From the NCBI GenBank assembly GCA_041689935.1, contig JBDNFI010000011.1:21640-85639 (forward strand): a DNA stretch of 64,000 nt, read 5' to 3'. This stretch comes from CAXBDP01 sp041689935. Its GTDB lineage: Bacteria > Bacteroidota > Bacteroidia > Cytophagales > Cyclobacteriaceae. The translations under genes were made by a program, and so were the position numbers. Numbering within the stretch: the first letter of the stretch is position 1; every line of letters begins with the position of its first letter. Below are positions 53,066 through 61,178 of this stretch, piece by piece. The notes beneath the pieces are model-generated. The model made no database searches and had not been told where the DNA came from. It saw nothing but the letters and a program-made list of their open reading frames with translations.

Positions 53066-54916
53066 ATGAGAATAGCAGGAGCTAGCGTAAACCAAATCCC
53101 ACTTGCTTGGGAGCATAATACCAACACTATCCTATCAGCGATTGAAGATGCCAAAGCGCAGCAAATTAAGCTGCTTTGTCTTCCCGAATTGTGCATTACA
53201 GGCTATGGCTGCGAAGATCTTTTTCTGAGCGAATGGCTAGACAAAAAAGCCCTTTCTCAATTACCCAGAATCGTGGCGCAATCACAAAATATTGCCCTAA
53301 GCGTTGGCCTTCCCATTCAGATGGAAGGTAAGCAATATAACTGCATTTGCTTTATCGAAAATGGTGAAATCAAAGGTTTTACTGCCAAGCAGTTTATGGC
53401 TATAGATGGGGTTCATTACGAATTCAGATGGTTTACACCTTGGCCAAGACATGCCGTTATCCAATTCGAATTTCAAGGAAAATTCTATCCATTTGGCGAT
53501 GTGACCTACGAGGTGGATGGCAAAAAAGTAGGCTTCGAAATATGTGAGGATTCATGGAGAGGCGCAGCTCGACCTGGATATGATTTGCAGCAAAGAGGAA
53601 TGGATATCATCCTCAATCCATCCGCTTCCCATTTCGCTATGGGCAAATCCCTATTGCGGGAGGAATTGATGGTTTCCAGTTCCAAGCAATTCAATTGTAC
53701 CTATATTTACACAAACCTACTGGGCAATGAAGCTGGCCGAATGATTTATGACGGCGAAATCATGATCGCCCAAAAAGGTAACTTAATTAGCAAAAACGAA
53801 TTACTTTCTTTTAAAAATCACACTATTACCTCCGCTGATATCGATTTTGACCATGCGGAAAATAGCCATGGTAATATCTCGACCATAAAATCAAAAAACG
53901 AGGAATTTGTCGCTGCTACTACCCTAGCGCTATTTGATTATCTCAGAAAAAGTAAGAGCAAAGGTTTTGTTATATCCTTGAGTGGAGGTGCAGATTCGGC
54001 TACTTGTGCCGTTTTGGTTGCCGAAATGATCAAAAGAGGAGTAGGAGAATTAGGTCTTACATCATTCTTGAAAAAAATGGGGCGGGAGGATATCTTAATC
54101 AATCACCCTCAATTGAATGATCATTCGATTATTGCTCATTTGCTCGAATTAGCCTATCAGTCTACTGACAATTCCTCCTACACCACTTTCGATGCAGCTA
54201 AGAAATTGGCAGAGTCCATTGGAGCTACATTTCATAACTGGAGTATCCAATCCGAGCTAGAGTCCATGAATGCTACAATGGAAAGGGTGCTAGGCAGAAA
54301 ACTCACATGGAAACAAGACGATATCGCTTTACAAAACATCCAATCTAGGTTGAGGTCCCCACTTATTTGGATGCTCACCAATATAAAAGGGGCGTTGCTT
54401 ATCACTACCTCCAATAGAAGCGAGGGAGACGTTGGCTACTCCACTATGGATGGCGATAGCAGTGGCAGCATAGCACCCATTTCTGGAGTTGATAAGGTTT
54501 TTGTACGTCAATGGCTCAATTGGGCTGAGAAAACCCTTGGCTATAGCGGCTTGGAAATGGTAAATGCCCAACAACCTACGGCTGAGCTTAGGCCTCAAAG
54601 CATGTCTCAATCAGATGAAGCCGATCTTATGCCTTATGATTTGCTTGTGGAGATAGAACGCCTTGCCATTTTAGGTAGATTGTCACCCATACAGGTAATG
54701 ACAATATTGGAGCAGAAAATGGATTATGAGCGTCCCTATCTAAGGCAATCAGTCAAGAAGTTTTTTCAATTATGGGCCAGGTCACAATGGAAGCGGGAGC
54801 GGACTGCCCCTTCATTTCATTTAGATGATTTCAATATCGACCCTAAAACTTGGTGTCGATTCCCAATATTAAGTTCAGGCTTTGAGCAAGAACTCAAGGA
54901 ATTAGAAAATGCTTAA
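53066..54916 (+). CDS. nadE: Glutamine-dependent NAD+ synthetase
   Basis: 616 residues from the ATG at 53066; a TTG at 53057 is possible. The N-terminal nitrilase-type glutaminase (about 1-290) has the Glu in LPELCITGYG, the Lys region and the nucleophile Cys in FEICEDSWRG. The C-terminal synthetase has the P-loop LSLSGGADSATCAVLVAEM, TSNRSEGDVGYSTMDGDSSG and QPTAELRP. It amidates deamido-NAD using ammonia channelled from glutamine. It is in the run behind rnc and before lgt. Two GCGGGAGG copies lie inside. Confidence 0.95.
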   Translation: MRIAGASVNQIPLAWEHNTNTILSAIEDAKAQQIKLLCLPELCITGYGCEDLFLSEWLDKKALSQLPRIVAQSQNIALSVGLPIQMEGKQYNCICFIENGEIKGFTAKQFMAIDGVHYEFRWFTPWPRHAVIQFEFQGKFYPFGDVTYEVDGKKVGFEICEDSWRGAARPGYDLQQRGMDIILNPSASHFAMGKSLLREELMVSSSKQFNCTYIYTNLLGNEAGRMIYDGEIMIAQKGNLISKNELLSFKNHTITSADIDFDHAENSHGNISTIKSKNEEFVAATTLALFDYLRKSKSKGFVISLSGGADSATCAVLVAEMIKRGVGELGLTSFLKKMGREDILINHPQLNDHSIIAHLLELAYQSTDNSSYTTFDAAKKLAESIGATFHNWSIQSELESMNATMERVLGRKLTWKQDDIALQNIQSRLRSPLIWMLTNIKGALLITTSNRSEGDVGYSTMDGDSSGSIAPISGVDKVFVRQWLNWAEKTLGYSGLEMVNAQQPTAELRPQSMSQSDEADLMPYDLLVEIERLAILGRLSPIQVMTILEQKMDYERPYLRQSVKKFFQLWARSQWKRERTAPSFHLDDFNIDPKTWCRFPILSSGFEQELKELENA

Positions 54917-54949
54917 ATTTTAATTAGCAAATCCATTAACTTCGTCGCC

Positions 54950-56053
54950 ATGATCGATCTATTATTATCACAAGTCGTTTGGGATCCAAGTCCAGAAGTA
55001 TTTACAGGCATCAATATTCCGCGTTGGTACAGTCTTTTATTTGCAGGTGGCTTTGTGGTAAGCTATTTTATCATGACCAATATTTTCCGCAAAGAAGGAA
55101 AACATGAGTCTGACGTAGATAGATTGACGATGTATATGGTGATCGGTACGGTACTTGGTGCGCGACTCGGTCATGTAATTTTCTACGAACCAGAACGCTA
55201 CCTAAGCAACCCAATTGATATTTTGAAAACTTGGGAAGGCGGATTAGCCAGTCATGGAGCGGCTATAGGTATTTTATTGGCACTTTTTTACTACGCAAAA
55301 CGCACCAAAGGCCAATCTTGGCTTTGGATTATAGATAGAATCGTCATCGTGGTGGCCATTGCGGCGTGTATGGTTCGAATTGGTAATTTTATGAATTCGG
55401 AAATAGGCGGCAAAATAACGAATACCGCTTATGGAGTAGTTTTCGCTAGAGACGCTGAAAATTTGATGGAAAAAAGATTCCAAGTGATTGAAAGCGTGGA
55501 AGCCAGCAAAGGATCTTCCACGGATCAATTGCAAGCCGGCATTGTCCCAGTCGATTTTGAAATTGAGTTCAAAAAAGGAACTTATACGGAGGAAGAATTG
55601 AGTCAGTTTTTGGAATTAGAATTGAAATCACTTTTTGTAAACTCGCCTACTTTGCAGCAAGATTTTATCCAAAGCAATGATCAACCATTAAACTTTACTA
55701 TAAGCCAACGTGGTGGAATTTTCATAGCTATAGTGGCTGCACAAGGCATAGCCAAGCATCCCACCCAGCTTTATGAAGCCGCAGCCTATTTAGGGATTTT
55801 CTTTATTCTTTTTGGCATTTGGAATCGCAATAAATCCAAGCTGCCAGACGGTTTATTGTTTGGTATTTATATGGTTCTTTTTTGGTCCTCCCGCTTTATG
55901 CTCGAATTCTTAAAAGAAAATCAAGTGGACTTTGAAGATGGCATGCAATTAAATATGGGTCAATTACTCAGTATACCACTGATTCTTGTGGGTCTTTTCT
56001 TTCTATTTAGGGCCTATTCTAACAGCAAAAAAACTCAAGGTACGGGATCGTGA
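54950..56053 (+). CDS. lgt: Prolipoprotein diacylglyceryl transferase, with an inserted domain
   Basis: 367 residues, some 80-100 more than usual Lgt. It transfers diacylglycerol to the lipobox Cys of prelipoproteins in the inner membrane. The conserved parts are IPRWYSLLFAGGFVVSYFIM, the GGLASHGAAIG motif, the signature region VRIGNFMNSEIGGKITNTAYG and HPTQLYEAAAYLGIFF. Between the last two (about residues 165-265) lies a hydrophilic insertion (EKRFQVIESVEASKGSSTDQ, TYTEEELSQFLELELKSLF) likely to face the periplasm. The 3' end overlaps yidD by 19 bp on the other strand. Confidence 0.95.
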   Translation: MIDLLLSQVVWDPSPEVFTGINIPRWYSLLFAGGFVVSYFIMTNIFRKEGKHESDVDRLTMYMVIGTVLGARLGHVIFYEPERYLSNPIDILKTWEGGLASHGAAIGILLALFYYAKRTKGQSWLWIIDRIVIVVAIAACMVRIGNFMNSEIGGKITNTAYGVVFARDAENLMEKRFQVIESVEASKGSSTDQLQAGIVPVDFEIEFKKGTYTEEELSQFLELELKSLFVNSPTLQQDFIQSNDQPLNFTISQRGGIFIAIVAAQGIAKHPTQLYEAAAYLGIFFILFGIWNRNKSKLPDGLLFGIYMVLFWSSRFMLEFLKENQVDFEDGMQLNMGQLLSIPLILVGLFFLFRAYSNSKKTQGTGS

Positions 56054-56259
56054 CCATGGCCACCCCAAGGGTGGCAACTTCCTATCCTTTTCACAGCGAG
56101 CAAAAATCCTTTGAAAGGCCCATGCTTTTTGATAGCCTCTACCGCATACACGCTACAAGTGGGTTGGTAGCGACAGGCCGCCGGAAACAAAGGAGATATC
56201 ACGTATTGATAAAACCTTACGGGAATCAAAAGCAAAAATGAGAGAATATTAAATTTCAT
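56035..56259 (-). CDS. yidD: YidD membrane protein insertion efficiency factor
   Basis: 74 residues. The family pattern is complete: an N-terminal amphipathic/hydrophobic helix (ILSFLLLIPVRFYQYVISPL), CRYQPTCSVYAVEAIKKHGP, and the end GSCHPWGGHGHDPVP. YidD assists YidC-dependent insertion at the inner membrane. The last 19 bp overlap the end of lgt on the opposite strand, so the two transcripts collide tail to tail. Confidence 0.95.
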   Translation of the reverse strand: MKFNILSFLLLIPVRFYQYVISPLFPAACRYQPTCSVYAVEAIKKHGPFKGFLLAVKRIGSCHPWGGHGHDPVP

Positions 56260-56446
56260 TATCCGTCAACAGCAAAAATAAATCGAGGAGTATTTTATGA
56301 AGGTACCACACGGTAAACCAATATTGGTTAACATACATTCAATTTATCATTCTATTCCCTTCTATTTGTTGATCAAAAGTTTACTATTCGATTTCCGAAT
56401 CATATCCATGCAGGCAGATATTTGTAATATTGCGGGAGTTTAAAAA

Positions 56447-57901
56447 TTGTATCTCGTGCGCAAAAGGCTTTTCTCATGTATTCTATTGACCCTGCTCTGC
56501 TTTGCAGGACAAGCGCAAATAAAATCTGACGGGGTCAATAGCTTTGCCGACAGCACGTTAATCAAATCCAATAAGGAAGTTTACATCGACAATATCTTTG
56601 TCGTTGGTAACGCTAAAACACGGGAGGAAATAATCCTACGTGAACTCCAAATCGAGAAAGGCTCCATTTATACCCTCGCCGATCTCCATGAGAAAATGGT
56701 TCTTGACCAAAGAAAGGTATTCAATACGCGTATATTCCTATCCGTAGAATTCAACTTGCTCAATCTCAATGAGCAAAAAGTGCTTCTGGTAATCAAAGTT
56801 GTAGAACGATGGTACATTTTGCCAATCCCTATTTTGAGTCTGGCCGATCGAAATTTCAACGATTGGATCGTAAACCAAGGCGGCGATTTAAAAAGAATTA
56901 GTTATGGGCTGCGTGTATTTCACGATAATTTCACAGGCCGTAATGATAGGCTCCGGGTGAATGTGCAGCAAGGCTTTACCAGACGCTACGATATACAATA
57001 TCGCTTGCCCTACATAGACAAAACTCAGAAACATGGCATTAGTGTTTCCACGCTATTTGCCCGAAACAATATAGTAGGCGTAGAAACGGTAGATCATGTT
57101 CCCCGCTTTGTGGATTTTAGAGAAACGGCTAGAGAAATCTTCAATGCTGGAGTCACCTATACCTACAGGCCCAATTTCTATAGCTTTCACGATTTTAGCT
57201 TTCGCTACAGCTATACCAAGGTACTCGATTCTATTGCCGAGATCAACCCCAATTACCTCGGCTCAAATGGACAAACCAATCAACGGTTTTTCTACGCAGC
57301 CTATCAGTTTCGTCGAGATTTTAGGGATATTATCGCCTACCCTCTCAATGGCTCCCTGCTGAACATACAAGTAGAAAAGTACGGTTTGGGTGTTTTTGAT
57401 GAAATAGACCATACAGAAGTTACAGCTTCCTATGCTCGATTCTACGATTTGGGCAAAGGGTATTATCTTTCAGGCTTACTTTCCGCCAAAGCCTATATTG
57501 GGAATGAGCAACCCTACAATCGCTTTATAGCGTTGGGCTTCAGACAAAACTATGTCCGTGGCTATGAACTAGACCTGATAGAGGGACAGCAGTATTTATT
57601 ACAAAAAACTACCCTCAAAAAGAGATTGATAAGTAGCCAATACACGCTTCCTAAGCCATTTCATAAAACGCCTTTTAGCACCATCCCTTTTGCGTTTTAC
57701 CTCAAAGCCTTTGTCGATTCAGGGGTGGTCAATAATGAACTCTTCTACCCTGCCAATCAACGTTTGATCAATCGCTACCTATTAGGCTATGGCCTTGGTT
57801 TAGATTTCGTTACCTTCTACGATGTCGTGTTCCGACTAGAGTATTCACTCAATAACACAGGGCGCAAGGGCCTATATTTGAATTTTAGAGCAGATTTCTA
57901 A
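56447..57901 (+). CDS. Outer-membrane POTRA/surface-antigen barrel protein (BamA/TamA superfamily)
   Basis: 484 residues. A signal peptide (VRKRLFSCILLTLLCFAGQAQ, of which RLFSCILLTLLCFAGQAQ is the core) is followed by one POTRA-like domain (about 45-120; VYIDNIFVVGNAKTREEIIL) and a C-terminal beta-barrel (AYQFRRDFRDIIAYPLNGSL, RQNYVRGYELDLIEGQQYLL), ending in an aromatic residue (NFRADF). It is shorter than BamA, which has five POTRAs, so it is a single-POTRA homologue. The start is TTG at 56447 or GTG at 56456; no ATG is available. Confidence 0.85.
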   Translation: MYLVRKRLFSCILLTLLCFAGQAQIKSDGVNSFADSTLIKSNKEVYIDNIFVVGNAKTREEIILRELQIEKGSIYTLADLHEKMVLDQRKVFNTRIFLSVEFNLLNLNEQKVLLVIKVVERWYILPIPILSLADRNFNDWIVNQGGDLKRISYGLRVFHDNFTGRNDRLRVNVQQGFTRRYDIQYRLPYIDKTQKHGISVSTLFARNNIVGVETVDHVPRFVDFRETAREIFNAGVTYTYRPNFYSFHDFSFRYSYTKVLDSIAEINPNYLGSNGQTNQRFFYAAYQFRRDFRDIIAYPLNGSLLNIQVEKYGLGVFDEIDHTEVTASYARFYDLGKGYYLSGLLSAKAYIGNEQPYNRFIALGFRQNYVRGYELDLIEGQQYLLQKTTLKKRLISSQYTLPKPFHKTPFSTIPFAFYLKAFVDSGVVNNELFYPANQRLINRYLLGYGLGLDFVTFYDVVFRLEYSLNNTGRKGLYLNFRADF

Positions 57902-57992
57902 TTAATTCATATCCTTTTAAGCACATATTAATCTTACATTATATAATTTCTGATAAAATCATTATCTTGATTAATCATTAATTAGTTACCAA

Positions 57993-58814
57993 TTGAAAAT
58001 TCTCTTGCTTATATCACTCGTTACGATTGGCAATGTATGTTTCGCACAACAAGATACTTTCTATAGAATCAGTAGTCGCGGAGCTGGAATGGCGCATGCG
58101 GTATCCACCCTTGCCGACAGTTATGCGGTATTCAACAACCCTGCTGGCATGGCCGAATTGTCCTCAATTATGGCTAATACGTCCTTTGAGCATCGATTTG
58201 GTTTGGCGGAATTGAGCACCCTTTCGGCTGGGGTTGTGCTTCCTTTTAATGTCGGTGCTGGCGGTTTATCGCTTACTCGCTTTGGCGGAGAGTACTTCAA
58301 CGTGCAGCGTGTGAGCGCAGGCTATGCGAATAGGTTCGGATTAGCTTCCTTGGGCATTCGAGCCAATTACGATCAATTCAATATCCAAGGTTTTGGTAGA
58401 AGAGGCCTACTCAGTTTCGATTTTGGTGGCATAGCAGAACTTACCCCCGAGGTGTTTTTTGGAGCATTTGCAAGAAATATTTCCCAATCCAGTTTCAAGG
58501 GTTTTTCTGAAGAAACAATGCCTACTTTACTTTCGGCAGGATTGTCCTATCGCCCAACCTCCAATATTATGGCGAATTTGGAAGTAGAAAAAGACCTGAA
58601 CTTCCCCGTGAATGGAAAAATCGGGATTGAATACCTCCTAAAAGAAGTTCTTTTTGTTCGTCTCGGATACCAAAGCCAGCCAGGCGCACCGCATTTTGGA
58701 TTGGGTTTTAGCCACCATATCTGGCAAATAGATTACGCCATGCATCGCCATCTATTCTTAGGCTATGTCCACCAATTTTCTTTCGCACTTAAATTCAAAA
58801 AGGATGCACAATGA
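57993..58814 (+). CDS. PorV/PorQ-like outer-membrane beta-barrel protein
   Basis: 273 residues, TTG start at 57993, signal peptide (KILLLISLVTIGNVCFAQQ). The mature start RISSRGAGMAHAVSTLADSY then FNNPAGMAEL is the FadL-like pattern (RGAGMG ... NPAG) typical of PorV/PorQ family barrels, which in Bacteroidota serve as shuttle or anchor components of type IX secretion or as general porins. No other type IX genes are in the window. Its stop overlaps the next gene by 4 bp (ATGA), so the two are translationally coupled. Confidence 0.82.
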   Translation: MKILLLISLVTIGNVCFAQQDTFYRISSRGAGMAHAVSTLADSYAVFNNPAGMAELSSIMANTSFEHRFGLAELSTLSAGVVLPFNVGAGGLSLTRFGGEYFNVQRVSAGYANRFGLASLGIRANYDQFNIQGFGRRGLLSFDFGGIAELTPEVFFGAFARNISQSSFKGFSEETMPTLLSAGLSYRPTSNIMANLEVEKDLNFPVNGKIGIEYLLKEVLFVRLGYQSQPGAPHFGLGFSHHIWQIDYAMHRHLFLGYVHQFSFALKFKKDAQ

Positions 58815-60901
58815 AAGCTGGGATAGTATTCATATTGCTTTTTTTATCCGCTTTGGCCATACAAGCCCAAATCCTACGAAAGGAAAATTTGGACATTGAG
58901 CAGTTTATCGAAAGCCTTTTCCCTATTCAAGATGAAGACATAAATTACGAAGACATCTACGAGCAATTGCTACAATATTACCTCAATCCGATTAATCTAA
59001 ATACCGGTACCGGAGAGGAACTTCGCTCACTGTATGTGCTCGGCCCAATCGAAATTAATAATTTGCTCAGCTATCGAGAAAATTTCGGGCCACTCCTTTC
59101 CATTTATGAATTACAGGCCGTGCCGGGCTTCACTTTAGAGGCCATTGAGCGGTTATTACCTTTTGTTACATTGGAAGAAAAAGCATCAGACGAGGGTTCA
59201 TTACTGAATAGGATCATCAATAGCCAAAATAGATATTTGATTGTACGCTATGAAAGAACCTTAGAAACAAAGCGAGGATATACCCCTCCCGACACTTTAT
59301 CAGGCGGGAGGTTGAGCAGCCGGTATGCTGGCGACCCTAACAAAATCTACACTCGCTTTAGAAGTAGCCGAGCAGGAGACTACAGCATTGGTTTTACTGC
59401 AGAAAAAGATCAAGGAGAAACATTTGGATGGAATCCCAAACAGAAAACATACGGGTTTGATTTCTGGTCTTATCATTTAGTGCTCCAAAATAAAGGCAAA
59501 TGGCAAACCATTGCTTTGGGCGATTATCAAATGCAGTTTGGCCAAGGGCTATTATTGGGTGCTGGTTTTTTCGTAGGCAAAGGGGCGGAAACCATAACCG
59601 CTATTAGGCGAGGGAATACAGGCATTAGACCTTACACCTCGGTACTAGAAGGCGGATATTTCAAAGGAGCAGCAGCTACTTACAAAGCTGGTAAATTCTT
59701 GATCACCGGATTCTACTCTAACGCAAGACGGGATGCCACCTTAGGCGAGACAGATGGTGAGATTGAATCAGCGTTTTCAGAGACATTTATTTCCTCCATT
59801 CGCACAAGTGGCTTTCATAGAACCCAAAGCGAAATAGATGGAAAGCGCAAAATCAATGAAAGGATTACCGGAGCGAATATCACCTACAAAGACCCAAAAG
59901 GTGCTTGGCTTGCTGGTGCTACGGCCATGCTCACCCAATACAACCTCCCGCTTCAACGACAAGATCGCTTGTACAATAGATTCGAATTTAACGGCAGACA
60001 AAATTTTAATTCCAGTGCCTATTATTCCTATTCATTCGACAATTTCAACTTTTTCGGTGAAGTCGCCAGCTCCTCTAGCGGTGGTATAGGCATGGTAAAT
60101 GGTGTATTGGCTGGTCTAAGTTCTACGCTAGAAGCAGCCGTTCTGCACCGCAAATTCGATAAGGATTTTCATAGCCTATATGCCGCCGGATTTAGCGAAA
60201 ACAGCCGAAATATCAATGAAGAAGGCTTTTATGTAGGCTTGAAATTTACACCCAATCGAAAATTGAAATTGGCCGTGTATGCCGATAGATTTGAGTTTCC
60301 TTGGCTTCGGTTTCGGGTAGACGCTCCTTCCAGAGGGCATGAATACTTGGCGCGACTGACCTACACTCCAAACAGAAATGTCCATCTATATTTCCAAGCA
60401 AGAGAAGAGTCCAAAGCTCGAAATTTCAGCTCCGAAAGCAATTCCCTCAACTTGGTGCTGCAAGGGCTTAAACGGAACTACATGATAAATGTGGAATTTG
60501 GCAATAACGAAAACCTACAGCTACGATCCAGATTGCAATGGAGTACCTACGAGTTGGGAACCTCATTTACCTCTGGAATGACTTTGGTGCAGGATCTCAA
60601 TTGGCAATTTGGAAAGTTCCGTCTGAGCTCCCGTCTTGCGCTTTTCGATACAGAAGATTACGACAATCGGCAATATGTATTTGAGCGCGATGTGCTATAT
60701 GCTTTTGCTATTCCGGCCTATTTCGGGGAGGGAATACGCACTTATCTGCTCGGCCAATACAAGTTCACTCGCAATACATCTGTCTGGCTCAAATGGGCTC
60801 GCACACGGTATTTCGACCGAGATATTATTGGGTCAGGTTTGGAACGCATCTCAGGCCAACAAAGAAACGATATTAGGTTGCAGTTGATGACGAGTTTTTA
60901 G
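58811..60901 (+). CDS. Outer-membrane barrel protein with N-terminal helix-hairpin-helix domain
   Basis: 696 residues with a signal peptide (GIVFILLFLSALAIQAQ). Residues about 58-118 contain ComEA-like helix-hairpin-helix units (LNPINLNTGTGEELRSLYVL, SIYELQAVPGFTLEAIERLL). The rest is beta-rich and barrel-like (LGDYQMQFGQGLLLGAGFFV, and a C-terminal RLQLMTSF ending in Phe). HHH domains usually bind DNA, so their presence in an exported barrel is notable; protein binding is equally possible. The gene is coupled to the PorV-like gene by a 4-bp overlap. Two GCGGGAGG copies lie inside. Confidence 0.82.
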   Translation: MKAGIVFILLFLSALAIQAQILRKENLDIEQFIESLFPIQDEDINYEDIYEQLLQYYLNPINLNTGTGEELRSLYVLGPIEINNLLSYRENFGPLLSIYELQAVPGFTLEAIERLLPFVTLEEKASDEGSLLNRIINSQNRYLIVRYERTLETKRGYTPPDTLSGGRLSSRYAGDPNKIYTRFRSSRAGDYSIGFTAEKDQGETFGWNPKQKTYGFDFWSYHLVLQNKGKWQTIALGDYQMQFGQGLLLGAGFFVGKGAETITAIRRGNTGIRPYTSVLEGGYFKGAAATYKAGKFLITGFYSNARRDATLGETDGEIESAFSETFISSIRTSGFHRTQSEIDGKRKINERITGANITYKDPKGAWLAGATAMLTQYNLPLQRQDRLYNRFEFNGRQNFNSSAYYSYSFDNFNFFGEVASSSSGGIGMVNGVLAGLSSTLEAAVLHRKFDKDFHSLYAAGFSENSRNINEEGFYVGLKFTPNRKLKLAVYADRFEFPWLRFRVDAPSRGHEYLARLTYTPNRNVHLYFQAREESKARNFSSESNSLNLVLQGLKRNYMINVEFGNNENLQLRSRLQWSTYELGTSFTSGMTLVQDLNWQFGKFRLSSRLALFDTEDYDNRQYVFERDVLYAFAIPAYFGEGIRTYLLGQYKFTRNTSVWLKWARTRYFDRDIIGSGLERISGQQRNDIRLQLMTSF

Positions 60902-61178
60902 GGATAGACAAAGGAAGACCGATGTCTTTTAGCAATAATTTAAAGGGTACAATACCAAGCTGTAAGAATAAGTCTTCTGAATGCCTGATCATTCATTTAA
61001 GAGAATAAAAGGAATTAATAAGTTTAATTCGCTAAAGTATGCAGACTGAGCTATAAACTAAGCTTTGGTTCAAGCCACTATTATAAGAAAGCATCCACAA
61101 AAATATTACTCCATTGGGAGTGGACTATTTACAAAACTGGAATGCAATGGATCCAAATGAATAAAAATAAACAATGAA

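Noticed and set aside
60915..60931. Short AAGAC/GTCTT hairpin after the HHH-barrel gene as a terminator.
   Set aside because: The stem is only five base pairs with a poor T run.
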